A stretch of DNA of 64,000 nucleotides. Source: Triparma columacea (taxonomy: Eukaryota > Sar > Bolidophyceae > Parmales > Triparmaceae). Below, in pieces: positions 1-10,785 of the stretch. The position numbers and the translations under genes were made by a program. The stretch's first letter is position 1; every line of letters starts with the position of its first letter. The stretch lies in the NCBI GenBank assembly GCA_030267965.1, contig BRYA01000190.1, positions 26,834 to 90,833 of the forward strand. The letters are read 5' to 3'. The notes under the pieces were generated by a model that was given only the letters and a program-made list of their open reading frames with translations, had not been told where the DNA came from and did no database searches.

Positions 1-1
1 A

Positions 2-139
2 CTGGAAGACCTCAAGCTGGATGAAAAATTGGCGGTTGTCAAAAATGGGGTGTTCGGTTCTCGTCACCTCATTTTGCTGTTTTTTCTGGGTGCCCTGAAT
101 TTTTCCTTTTTGTTTTGCAAAGCTTTTACCTGTTTCTAA
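2..139 (+). other. possible 3' coding end of a gene entering from the left edge
   Basis: An open frame runs from base 2 to a TAA at 137-139. It reads as a charged stretch followed by a hydrophobic, membrane-like segment rich in Leu and Phe. It could be the last exon of a plus-strand gene to the left, or an upstream exon of the neighbouring sphingomyelin-synthase-like gene. There is no conserved motif and the frame is only 45 codons, so chance is possible. Confidence 0.22.
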
Positions 140-275
140 AGTAGACCTTCGTCTTTTCTCTTTAGAAACTCAGATCCCTTCTCATACGCTTAACAAAGCG
201 TCACGAAGTCATTGATCCTCCTGTTGTAGCTCCAGAACAGGTTTTTTCCAAACGCAGGGACCACAAGCCCAGTAT

Positions 276-1349
276 ATGAGCCCAGCAGTAATGTCCAGCA
301 CGTCCTCGGGTTCGGAACCGTCGATGTACTCGGTCTGGGCGAAGAATTTTTGGGCTTGGGTGAACACCAGTGGCCCTCTGGCATCCTTCCAGCCAAATCC
401 TAGGGAAACGGGGAAACGGTTCGGGATTTGCTTTTGTATTTGGATGGTGTGCTACTATATCATGGCAATCTTCGGTGGATCGGTTGCGCTCTGGCGATTT
501 CCAAAGCAAGACATTACAGATCCGAGGCCGTTCACTTTGCCAGACATAGGCTTTGCAGTATTTCCAGGTGAGTTGTGTGTTGTAGTGGCTCCCAACAAAA
601 CCTTTGTACTGTACTCTTGTCCGGTAACTCTTGGTGCACGCTGACGTGGTGTACCCAAGCTAATACAACTCGCAATCGACGCTGCTGTGCACCCAGAGTT
701 CTGCCCCAAGATTGGAGGAGAGACGGGGGACAATATCCAGTCCCTTTCGCTCGTCATCTTTTACCTCTATACGGCGTATTTGGTATGCGGCAGCGGGCAC
801 CCGAGGGGGCGATTGGTGGCGCAGCGCTTCTTTCTCGTAAACTCCCTTATGTTCCTCACGCGCACTACGACTGTTGGTGTTACAAACCTGCCCAACCCTA
901 ATTACCACCCCAACTGTATGTTAGCACAGATTGAGGAATTTACGTACCTGGATGCCCTCAAAGATGTCCTTGACACCTTCCCCCCCAAGGCTTGCGGGGA
1001 TCTCATTTATTCCGGCCACACCGCCTGCACCTTCATGGCAATGTTCATTTTCCACAAGATGGGGGTCATGAACAAGTGGATTACCATGTTTATGTGGGGA
1101 TGGGCCATCGCCGCCATCGTTAGTATCATGGGTTGCCGGTCGCATTACACGGTTGACGTCGTTCTTGGTTTATACTTTGCGTACTTTTTGAGTTCTTGGT
1201 ACTTTCTGAGAGCTGAAGGTGTCATAAAAGGCTGGGCGAGCGACTGGATCATTTGGTTAGAAGCCCAGGATATGTTTGCGGAACCATACGCTGGGAGCTA
1301 TTCTACGGCAGAAATGGAGCTGTCTAAGACAAGCAATGATAGAGTGTAG
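276..1349 (+). CDS. sphingomyelin synthase-like / PAP2-type ceramide phosphotransferase
   Basis: The model joins 276-567 and 697-1349 (GTGAG donor, CAG acceptor, phase 1) and gives 314 residues. The family moves a phosphocholine or phosphoinositol head group onto ceramide in Golgi or plasma membranes. Visible features are a first membrane helix near residues 50-70, the family loop LPDIGFAVFPE across the splice site, several further helices, and the catalytic signatures YSGHT and SHYTVD, which supply the His-His-Asp triad. The frame is open upstream to about 216, so the real start could lie in an earlier exon. Which head group is used cannot be read from sequence. A short lysine-poor tail follows the last helix. 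Confidence 0.85.
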
Positions 1350-1532
1350 GGGGGGAAGGGGGAGAGCTGTGTCCCTGCCAGTGCAGTGCAGCTGTAAAAG
1401 GGATGATCTCAAAGGTTAGTTACTTATGCACACATTAATTTGAAAATCGCGCGCAATTTCTTGTCCAACTCTCCACCCGTTACTCGCACATGAACCTCAA
1501 CCCACTACCCCCTCCCCTTCACCCTTGACCCC

Positions 1533-3411
1533 TTATCTCATTTGCAGTTTTGCGATGTCGATGCCCATCATCTCCGACAAATACCTATCGTCGATACCCT
1601 TCTTTTTCATGTCGTTCACCATCTTGTCCCTGATTGCGAAGAGCTTGATTCTCTCGGTCGCCATCTCCTTCTTGATCATGCGGCCCTCCTCCTCCTTGTC
1701 GTTCCTGTGCATCATGCGCCCATCCTCGAGCTTCTGGATCTGGCTCCTCAGGTCCTTCCTGAAGTCCTCGTTCATCCTGTCCTTCTCCTGCCTCTCCCTC
1801 TCCTCCCTCTCCGCCATCTGGTACGCGTACTTCACGGCAGACTCGTACTCGTCCTGCTTCTCGGCGGCGAGGCGGGCGACAGCGGCCTCCTTCTCGGCCT
1901 GTTGCTGCTTGCGGGCCTCGTTCATCATGATGGCATCTTGCTTCTGCTTGTGAGCCTTCCAGAGCTCCTTCTGGCGGGCGCGCCTCTCGCCCTCTTCCAT
2001 AGCCCTCCTGGCCCGGAGCTCGTCAATCTCGGCCTGCTTGCCCTGGTGCTTAGTCTGGTTGTCGAGCATCTTCTTCTGCCTCTCGTTCACGAGCCTCTTC
2101 CTCTCGTTCTCCTCATCCTCCCTCTGCCTCATCTTCTCATCCTGCTTGGCCTGGTACGCGAGAATCATCTCGACCTGTTGCGACGAAGCGAAGCGATTGC
2201 GGTGAGTAAGTTGCGTTAGTTTCAAGTGCATTTGTGGTAGGCGAGGTGTCGTCACTGCAATAGTGCTTCCTTGGTGTTCCTTGGTGTTCCTTGATGTTCC
2301 TCCCCTCCTCTTCTCACCTCTTCCTTCTCTCTGAGCTTGAGGTGCTTTTTGGCATTGATGGCGTCTTTATTAGCCTTGATGACCTCGACCCTCGCCTTGG
2401 CGATCTCAACCTCCTTCTTCTCCGCCGCGATCTTGTCCTCCTCCTCATACTTCTTGATAGTCTGGAGCATCTGCTTGTTCTCCTGCTCCCTCGCCTCCTC
2501 CTGGAGAATCTTCATTTTCTTGCGCGCCTCGATCTGATCAATGATCACGCTGCGGTCCTCGATCCTCTTCGAGAGCTTGGAGTTCTCTTCCTTCTCCCTG
2601 GCCGCGAGCTCCTTGAGCCTGTCGATCTCCATGGCAATATCCATGCGTTTCTCGTACTCGGCCTCCATGGCCTCGCGCCGATGCCTGTCGGCCATCTGCT
2701 GATCCCTGATCGTGAAGGCCATCGCGCGCTGGGAATAGGTGTTGAGGAGCTTGACGAGGTCGTTCTGCTGGTCGATCTTTTCCACTGCCATCTTCCTGAT
2801 AGCTTGGGCGCGCTGCTCGCTGATCTCCTCGGACTGGCTCTTCTTGGTTTTGGCCTTGGCCTCGTCCTCCATTTTTATCATGCGCGCCTTACGGGCGCGG
2901 GCTACCTGCTCCTTCTCGGCGCGGATGGCCTCAATCCTAGCGGCCTCTGCGTCCTCCTCAGCCTGGGAGCGGAGGATGGAACGGACACGCATCTTCTCGT
3001 AGTCGCTCTTGGAAATGCAGATGGCGTTCGAGGGGAGCTGGTCCTTGCGGATGCGGGTTCTGGGAGCCTTTTTGTTTGTGGTTCCAAAAAGACTGGGAAA
3101 GAGAGTGGAGCACCGGGGGTTAGGGGGGTGGGGATTTGTTTGGGGAATTGGGGGGGCAGATGTGGAGGTGGCGGGGAAGGAGAGGGCGGGTTTTAACAAT
3201 AAGGGGGGTTCGAAGGCAACGGAGGCGTAAAGGAGTGGAGAGGAGGGGGTATATTTGGGGTAGGGTTGCCGGTCGTTGGGAGTTGGTGTGGGGATCATGG
3301 GGGCTCTAAGGTGGGATAAAGGGATATGTGAAGGGGGGGACGGCGGACCTACCTCTCATCGACGCCGCCATTGCCCACAACGCGGTACTTTGGGGTGCTA
3401 TGCCTGGACAT
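1533..3411 (-). CDS. CFAP45: CFAP45-like ciliary microtubule inner protein
   Basis: Three exons are joined: 3411-3353, 3092-2318 and 2174-1533, giving 491 residues. CFAP45 lies inside the lumen of axonemal doublet microtubules in motile cilia. The tiny first exon starts MSRHSTPKYR and its join to exon 2 makes the motif VDESLFG, which is characteristic of the family and confirms the splice. The rest is continuous, highly charged coiled coil of the TPH type, with the segment LNTYSQRAMAFTIRDQQ in the middle and a Lys-rich end finishing KLQMR. A longer frame beginning at 3298 reads through intron 1 and is not the real N-terminus. The gene lies head to tail with the downstream minus-strand TXNDC9 gene. 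Confidence 0.85.
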
Positions 3412-3667
3412 CCTAGTCAAATTGTTGGGGCTCACAACCGCCGCGGACTAGGGGGTCTTATTTTCAGACTTTTGGAGGAGATGTCAAATAAATAGTTTGG
3501 GGATTCAAGTGGCATTCAGATGTGTAATGGGTTCAATGAGAAAGGTTCGTTGGTGGGCTTGGTGCGTGGTTGGAGATATATAATTAATCAATTTCGGGGA
3601 AATGTTTTTCAACCAACAGCTCTTTCCTTAGTTACATTCATGTCCCCACTATCTATCCAAGTTCTCT

Positions 3668-4504
3668 TCAGCTGTAATCGTCGTCGTCACTATCCCCGTA
3701 GTCCTTGTATGAGTTGAAACCCTCCCTGATGTTGTCTGACCCGCCATACTTTCCGTTGATCATCGCCACGTGCACGCTGTTGACTCCCTTCCCTTGGAAG
3801 TACTCCTCAGGCATGTCCCCGTCGTAGGTGAGGACGGAGTGCTGGGAGATAACCCAAGCGAGGAGCTGGGTGGAAAATTCGTCGGTTCCCCCGAGCTCGT
3901 CGAAGCCGCGGATGTGGTGGACGACCTTGCCATCCTTGACGAGGAGCATGGTGGGGATCATCACGATGCCAAGCTTTTCGACAAGGTATTCGGACTTCTC
4001 AGCGTTGATCTTAACGAAGCGGGTCTCCATGTGCTGGGCAGGTTAAATGGGAGGGGGGGGGGCGGAAGTTAGTAGGTCGTGCAGCAGGCGGTCTAGACAG
4101 CATCCCATCCCATCTAAATCACCCTCCCAACCCCGCCTCACCTTTTTGCAAAGTTTCTCAAAGTGAGCGTCCACGTTCTCGCAGTACCTCGTGGTCGGCC
4201 TGTAGAAGTGTACAACAAGCCTCTGCGAGGTCTTGGCCGCGTGGAAGAACTCCTTCGTGTCGCTCAGCTCCATGTAGCGGCCGTGGCCCTGGGCCTGCCA
4301 GTCGAGACGCTTCTTCTGATCCTGGATCAGCTTCTCCTTGCGCTTGGCGCGCAGGCGCTCAAGAGCGTCCTCGTCGTTCATAAGCTCGTCATACTTGGCC
4401 ATGTCGGCGTCAATTTGGGCCTCCTGCTGCTCTGCCCCCTCCAACATGACCTTGTTGACCATGTTACCAATGATCTGGTTCTTATCTCCGAAACCGATAT
4501 CCAT
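3668..4504 (-). CDS. TXNDC9: TXNDC9 / phosducin-like protein 3, thioredoxin-fold cochaperone
   Basis: Exons 4504-4142 and 4033-3668 join in phase 0 to give 242 residues, close to the usual 220-240. Family members bind the cytosolic chaperonin CCT and tune folding of tubulin and actin. The N-terminal third is helical and charged. The thioredoxin fold follows from about residue 85, containing FYRPTTRYC in place of a CxxC active site, so it is redox-inactive as in other members, and then VMIPTMLLVKDGK. The C-terminus is acidic, ending in DSDDDDYS. Its start faces the chloride-channel gene across a 317-bp divergent intergenic region. Confidence 0.92.
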
Positions 4505-4821
4505 GATTCTACTATTGTGGAGTGAAAAGAGGGGAGGGAGCGGGTAAGCGTCGTGTGTGTGTTTACAGGAGGCGACATTGATAAATTGAAAACTCTGGTG
4601 ACTTCGTAAATTGAAAAATATATCAGTGGAGTAGGGTTTTGGGAGTGAATGGGAGCGGGGAGGACACGTCGTGCATACATAGGAGAGAAATGGCTATATT
4701 ATGTCGCATATTTCAAATAGGAGGAGGGGGGCATCCTTACTTCAAATTTTGCAACTTTTGCTGTTTTTTGGCAGAAGAAAATTCCATCTCTCTCCTCCCA
4801 TACTAAACAAATCGAGCGCAT
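4505..4821. promoter_or_regulatory. divergent intergenic region between TXNDC9 and the CLC gene
   Basis: This 317-bp stretch separates two start codons on opposite strands and so should hold both promoters. It is more AT-rich than the flanking exons. I see no clear TATA box, repeat or RNA gene. Confidence 0.4.
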
Positions 4822-7283
4822 ATGGCGTCGTTTGAGAGCAATGGGAATGCAGAGCCAATGCTTGCATCCTATACAACGTCGGAGTCGGATTATGCTATAA
4901 CTTACAATGAAGGACAGACTCATGCCGAGGAAGAAGCCAGATCTGATGCCCTTGTGAGTGGGATCCCCGCGTTGTATGTGGTGTGGTGCATACACGTACT
5001 ATTTGAACTTATCTATGGACATTGATGAACAATATTTACTCCAAAAGACCCCTTTGTAAGATACAATAAGATGTCGTCCGATACCCTTTCATGCATGGAA
5101 CATGACCAACAGGTCGGCAACAAACAGCAGGGACGAGTATTGCAACGATTAGCAGCACGAGTCGAATCAATGATCGGCATCTCCGTCCCCTCTCTCCTAC
5201 TTTTATTTATCCCACTTACCCCTCACCCCTCACCCCGCAGCAACTCCTGCTGGCCTTCGGTCCTGCCTTCGCTCGCGAGTCACGTTTCTGGAAGTCTTCC
5301 TGTTACTCGCTACTGCTGGGTGCTCTAATGGGTTTTGTAGCGCTAGGTGAGCGCATGCTACCAAGAAAACAAACTTTGCCTTTGATGAAACGTCACAAGT
5401 GTTATATTTTAACCCCCCACCCCTCCCCCCCCCCCTCTCCTCAGCCTTCTTCAACGGATTCAACTACATGTTCGAAACCTGGACCGACTGGACGTTCTCC
5501 TCCACCACCCCTTACTCCCACAAGCTCGAAAGCGGCCTTCACTTGAATACTGGCGATGGCGAGTGGTGGTGGCTCCTCGTGACCATCTCCGGCGGCGCCC
5601 TCGTCGGGCTGATCCGTTGCCTCCCCTCCTTCCCCTCCCACGTCGACGGCCTCTTCCGCGAAGTCCGCGACCTCCACGTCGACCCCTCCCATGCCCCCCT
5701 CGTCTTTGTAACCTCCTGCCTCTCCCTCGGCCTCGGGGCCTCTGTAGGCCCAGAGGCCGCCATGGGAAATGCGGGGGGCGCAATAGGCAGCTTAATAGGG
5801 AATATGAGGGATCAGAGCGACAGGCGCAAGGCGATAAGCGCCTTCTGCGGCATGGCTGGCGCCATGGGCGCCCTCTTTCCAAGCCCCATGCTCGCTGTCC
5901 TCCTGATGCACGAGCTGTCCGTGACCTCCAGACCGGGAGACTCCCGCTTCAACGCGGCCGTGACGGCGCCGATCGAGAGCTTCGTGGACGGGGCGACTGA
6001 CCCATCCCTGGCACAGCACGACTTCATGGAGCAGGTCACCCTCGGGGGAATAGCAGCGACGGCCGGGTACGCGGTGTTCTACGGACTCGCTGAGTACACC
6101 TACATAGACCCCGTGAACCGCGTGAACCATGTTACCCCAGGAGGCTACAACCACACGAACTACGACCTCTTTGACCTCAGGGGACTCAAGGACTTCGGGC
6201 TCATCATTAGCGTGTCGGACTACGAGACCTGGCACCTGGCAGCCGCCATACCCCTGGGCATTTTCGCGGGTCTCATCGGAGTTGTTGGGCTAGTGCTTCT
6301 CGGGGTGTTTAGGAAGGTCAACGTCCGTGTCCGCGGGAGGCTGGCCGAAAGGGGGCTTCCCCCCAAGGCGATTGAGGTTATTATGCCGACGCTGGGGGGG
6401 CTTTTGTTCGGGTTGATCGCCGTGGCGTGGCCGCTCACGCTCGGTGACGGGGCGTTGCAGCTTCCTCACGTCATCAAGAGGGCCTATGAGGGTGACTGGA
6501 TTGAGCAGGTCGACGGGGGTATCAGGGCGGGCGGCAGCATAAAGGCTGTCACGACGGACCCGACGATCACGTTGGGGACGCTGTGGGGGACGTTGATCGG
6601 GAAGCTACTGAGCATGGGGATATGCCTGGGATTCGGCTTCGTGGGGGGGCAGATATTCCCGTGCATATACGCTGGGGTCTGCGCGGGGATGATCGTATGC
6701 AGGGTGGTCCCGGGGGTGCCTGTGACGCTAGCGGTGCCTTGCATGATGAGTGCAGTGCCAGCAAGGTGAGAGGGTTGAGGAGATTTCGGCGACGTTAGCT
6801 GTAGGATGTGTATATTGTATTGTCTTCTTGCAACGAGTTAGGATAGGTGCTTCTCTCCTCGCTTCGCCCGTCGATTGCTTCGCTCGTCGCGCAATTCTCA
6901 CCCATTTACCCATTTGTATTCATACCAATAGCTTTGCGCCGATTCCTTTCACGCTAGTAGGGCTTACTGCTCTGGTCCTGGTCATGGACGGCAGCATGGC
7001 AGCTCCCGTGTTTGTCGCCACCTTCGTCAGCTTCCTTACAAACTGCGGCATGGGCATAACCCAGGGGGTCCTTGAGCGGCAGAACGGGCTCTCCGGGGTG
7101 ATGACAAAGATGAGGAACAACAACCAACACAGTGTTGTCCACAGGGGGGGGGGGAATAAAACCATGGAGGACGTCAGCGCGCTGCAGGACGTCAGTGAGA
7201 TCATATTCGCCAACGAACCGGGGGAGAGCATTAGGTACTCCCTTGGGGAGAGCACTTTTGCTGTAGGCGGGAAAGAGGCGTAA
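4822..7283 (+). CDS. CLC-family chloride channel or transporter, divergent type
   Basis: Four exons (4822-4953, 5241-5346, 5445-6765, 6932-7283) join in consistent phase to give 636 residues. CLC proteins are dimeric chloride channels or chloride/proton exchangers. The first exon is a short acidic cytosolic tail. The helices then include the motif LGASVGPEAAMGNAGG, the position of the selectivity and gating region, plus GGLLFGLIAVAWPLTLGDG and GFGFVGGQIFPCIYAG. The canonical first-motif GSGIP is not visible, and the glutamate follows the proline (GPEA rather than GREGP), as in some bacterial CLC subfamilies. No CBS domains follow the membrane part; a polar tail of about 70 residues does. Three introns interrupt or flank membrane helices. 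Confidence 0.88.
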
Positions 7284-7391
7284 TAAATAGAGAATAGTCT
7301 TCATTCACAAAACAGTCAACGCTTCACAAGGGAACGTTCGTTATCCCCTTAACAAACCGAAGAGTGTCTTGAGGCATGACAGAACGGTGGC

Positions 7392-8065
7392 TCACTGTCT
7401 GAACTTCTCCAGCTCTGGAACAATGAACTTGTACGGGACGTTCTTATCCTTCACGCTGCGAACTACAAATGCAGGGGAGGACCAACCCTTAGGGTCCTCC
7501 CTGGGGTAACCCTTCCCAATGAGAACTCTCTTGGTGAACCCTTTCTCGCCAGGCACCGAAATAGTCGCGTAAGCTTTGTCCCCGTTCGGTGCAATGAAGT
7601 CAACGCTGTCAACCATGCCGTTGTCTAAGAACGTAAGGAACTCCGAGTAGTCGATGCTGAACTCGTCTGGCGGTGGGGAGGGGGTATCAGATATGATAGA
7701 ACGGGATGGGACAAAGTTAGTTTTAGTAGTTAGTTAGTTTCCAGTTTTGGCGGTCTCCAAGTGCACTTACCAGCGGGTGTGGGGGAGGCGGCAGAGGTGG
7801 ATTCTCGGTAGTTGAACGCCAAGGAGTTTAAGGGGGTAAGCTCGACGTCGCCCCTCATTTCACCCGCGTTCGCGGCTGGTGGATTTAGGAGGGTCAGGGG
7901 GATGAGAGCCATTGAAGCAAGATCATTGAAGCAAGATCGACGATCTTGATGAGATGGCGAAGATGAGGGTGTTTTCTTGTAATTTGAATGCGGTATTATA
8001 TGGTATGAATATGTGATCGCTGGCGATAGTAGGGATGCTATCAATATTTTACGTCCAAGCTTCAT
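7392..8065 (-). CDS. small thylakoid-lumen-type protein with FtsH-like N-terminal domain
   Basis: Exons 8065-7771 and 7666-7392 join in phase 1 to give 189 residues. The start at 8065 gives a hydrophobic signal-peptide-like N-terminus (MKLGRKILIASLL). A second hydrophobic stretch ends PPAANAGE, a typical thylakoid processing site of the AxA type. The mature part resembles the domain that precedes the ATPase in plant and cyanobacterial FtsH proteases: IDYSEFLTFLDNG followed by VDSVDFIAPNGDKAY. No AAA ATPase or zinc protease part follows; the protein ends ELEKFRQ. I infer an FtsH partner or relic in the lumen; the domain match is by eye only. It is convergent with the chloride-channel gene. Confidence 0.68.
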
Positions 8066-8302
8066 TTGATGTTTTTTAATCTTTTTTTCACTGTTTAATT
8101 CCACCAATTGTCCATTTTCATCCATCTTCATTCGTATATCTCCTATAATCTTCTTTGCATGTTCCTTACTATCATATTCATCTAGAAACAAACTCAAATT
8201 CAATAACAAGCAACACCTTAATTCATATCAGACTCCTTTCTGAGATATCCTCGAGATACATCCACAAATACTTCCTTCCACCTCCCCCTATACATACTCC
8301 AA

Positions 8303-10626
8303 ATGCAGCGCATCGTACACATCTCCTCTCTCTCCCCTAATGCCTCCTCCACTGCCTCAGCCTCCCCTCACTACACCCCCCTTGTCCTAACCACCCCAAC
8401 TTCCCAAATCCCCCCGTCTGTAAATTTGGATAAGTACGGCAAGCTCCTCGTCCCCCCTCCAGCCAACCTCTCCGTCTTCTGCAAGACCTACGGCTCTGGG
8501 GGCGTCAGCGTTCGCCCCATGACTGGTGATGATTACTCCAACATAGTGGACTTTGACGACCTCAAGGAGGACGAGAACTTCACCCACGGCAGGCTCAACC
8601 AGGTCGCCGAGCAGGGCGGGGGTTACCTTCACAAGAAGGGCGGCCTCCGGACCAACTGGACGAAGCGGTACTGCCAGGTCCTTGGGGCGTACCTTTTCTA
8701 TAGCGTTGGACCGACGACGGCGCCTCTGGGCTGCATCCCGCTGCCTGAGTGCGGTGTTACTGTCCCTAGCAGGGAGTACAAGACGTTTGGGGAGAAGAGG
8801 AACAGGGAGGCGGGGCAAGGGTATGAGATTATATTGAAGAGCGGGGAGGGGGGGGGGAGGGGTTTCAGAGTCGTTGCGGGGGTGGAGGTGAGATGAAGGG
8901 GGGATCGGTCCGACAGAGCGGCACAACAAGGTTTGCGTTCAGCTCACACCTCCCCCCACCTCCCTCCGCCTCTTTTTTCAAAACTCAGGAACTCCGGAAC
9001 GACTGGGTGGAGCTCATGAAAAGCAGGAGTTTGAGCACCTTGGGCCGAGACACCGTCGTCGATGGCAGCTCGGGCGCCTCCGCCCTCTCCGCCAAGCACT
9101 TCCAGAGCCATAACTTTGACGCCCGGAAGTATGTTGATTCGTACTTCCAGAAGAACCCTGAGTCCACCACTTACAAGCACCTGAAGGCCCTAAAGGATAT
9201 CGAAGGCAGGGGTAAGGACTTGCTCAAGGAGAGCGTCGTGGGTAGCTACAAGAGTTTTGTCGTTGCAGGGCAGAAGATAATCGACGTCGGGGCGATGATC
9301 GAGAAGCTGGGGAAGGACGTTGAAGTCGTTCATGGTGTGGTGGCGGAAATGGGGAAGATCGACTGGCTTGGGGACGACAGCGGGGTGTGGAGTGATAGCG
9401 ACCTGGAGGACGAGGAGGAGGACGAGAGCGAGGTGAGAACGGAAGGAGGAGCGCAGCGGAGAATCTGAACTTATCTCACCCTCCTGTCGCCCTAACCCTC
9501 GCCGCAGGGGGAAGACGATGGGACCGAGAGCGAGTCGGAGGCGGAGGGGGGGGGGGGGAGGGAGGAGGAAGTATTGGATAAGAAACTCACGGAGGCTGGG
9601 AACGCAGTCAGCGGGGCGGTCAGCACTCACCAGTACGAGAGGGCGGTCGAGGAGATCTTGAGGTTCTACGACGAACTGGAGAGGAAAGAGTACAACAACC
9701 GGGATAACAAGAAGGCCGTCAAGGAGCTTTGGAAGGAGGTTAATAAGTGCAAGGAGCTGGTGAGGGAGAGGCTGGGGAAGATACTGGAATTCAAGACTAT
9801 CAGGGCGGAGCAGATCATGGACGCGGGGAGGAGGAGCAAGAGGGAGGTCCTGGCGCTGGCGGACGACGAGCTCGAGCTTGGCCTTATGGTGAAGATGGGA
9901 TGGGGAAGGGAGGCCACGATGATGTTCTGCAAAAGGTGAGGAAGGGCGGGGGGCGAAGGCTAAGCCAGCCACGGGGACAACCCTAAAAACTAACTAACGC
10001 AACAAACCATCCCCCCACACACCACCCCTCCCCCCTCTCGCAGGAGGAAAGTGGGAATCGACGAGGTGCTACACGAGAACCTGGGGACGGACGACCCGCT
10101 CGTTTTCACGTCAATCCTGGCCGGAAACTTCTTCATGAAGATAGGCTCTCACATCAGGGACTTCGTCAGGATATTCGGTTCGGGAAACGCGGGGCTTGTT
10201 GAGCCTGCCTGCATGGCTCACCTGGTCTACTGGGTGGACCAGGAGATCGGGCGGTTCTGCGACGTTGTGGGGGGGGGGCGGGGGCTGGGGATGCTCAGGC
10301 TCCCTGGGAAGGGGGAGGGGGGGGAGGTGGACGGGATCGCGCTGGCGGGGATGCTCAAGGAGGCTGAGGAGGGGATGAACGAGAGGGGAGCGAGGACGAT
10401 CAGGAGGTTAATAGAGAAAGGAGGGCTGCTGAAGGGAGGACCCAGCGTCGTCGTCGCGACCAACTGCTTGGAGCAAATATTCGAGGAGGCGGAGGAACAA
10501 CTTAAGGGGGTAAGGCTGCCGATCCTGGGGAGGGTAGCGGAGCTCATGAAAGAGAAGCTTAGGGGTAGCGAAGGCCACGTGAGTGCTGCTATCGATTCGA
10601 AGTATTCAAGTCTCATGTTGGTTTGA
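8303..10626 (+). CDS. exocyst subunit Exo84-like with N-terminal PH domain
   Basis: Four exons (8303-8887, 8989-9432, 9508-9935, 10044-10626) give 679 residues. Exo84 (EXOC8) is part of the octameric exocyst that tethers secretory vesicles to the plasma membrane. Residues about 105-205 form a PH-like domain: GGYLHKKGGLRTNWTKRYC, then a strand pattern and a final helix with NDWVELMKSR. It is followed near residues 220-315 by an Exo84/Vps51-type segment (FDARKYVDSYF through KSFVVAGQKI). An acidic linker of about 40 residues encoded over an intron leads to the helical C-terminal part. In animal and fungal Exo84 the PH domain comes after the Vps51-type helix, so the order here looks reversed. Confidence 0.75.
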
Positions 10627-10785
10627 TGGAATGTAATCTTCTTTTTTAGTTATTGGCTCTGCGACGTGAAAGGGTTGGTTGGTTGGGATATAACTTGGAC
10701 CAACAAATATCATAATCCAAGAGTCACCAAGGAGAGAGCACCAAGGAGAGAGAGACCAATTTTTCTATTTATCTATCTATCTGAA

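Noticed and set aside
1542..2219. Long Leu-rich plus-strand frames opposite CFAP45
   Set aside because: They are antisense shadows of Glu/Lys-rich coiled-coil codons; the minus strand has splice sites and family motifs.
2252..3298. CFAP45 beginning at the ATG at 3298
   Set aside because: That N-terminus is Pro-rich intron read-through; splicing 3411-3353 to 3092 gives the family motif VDESLFG.
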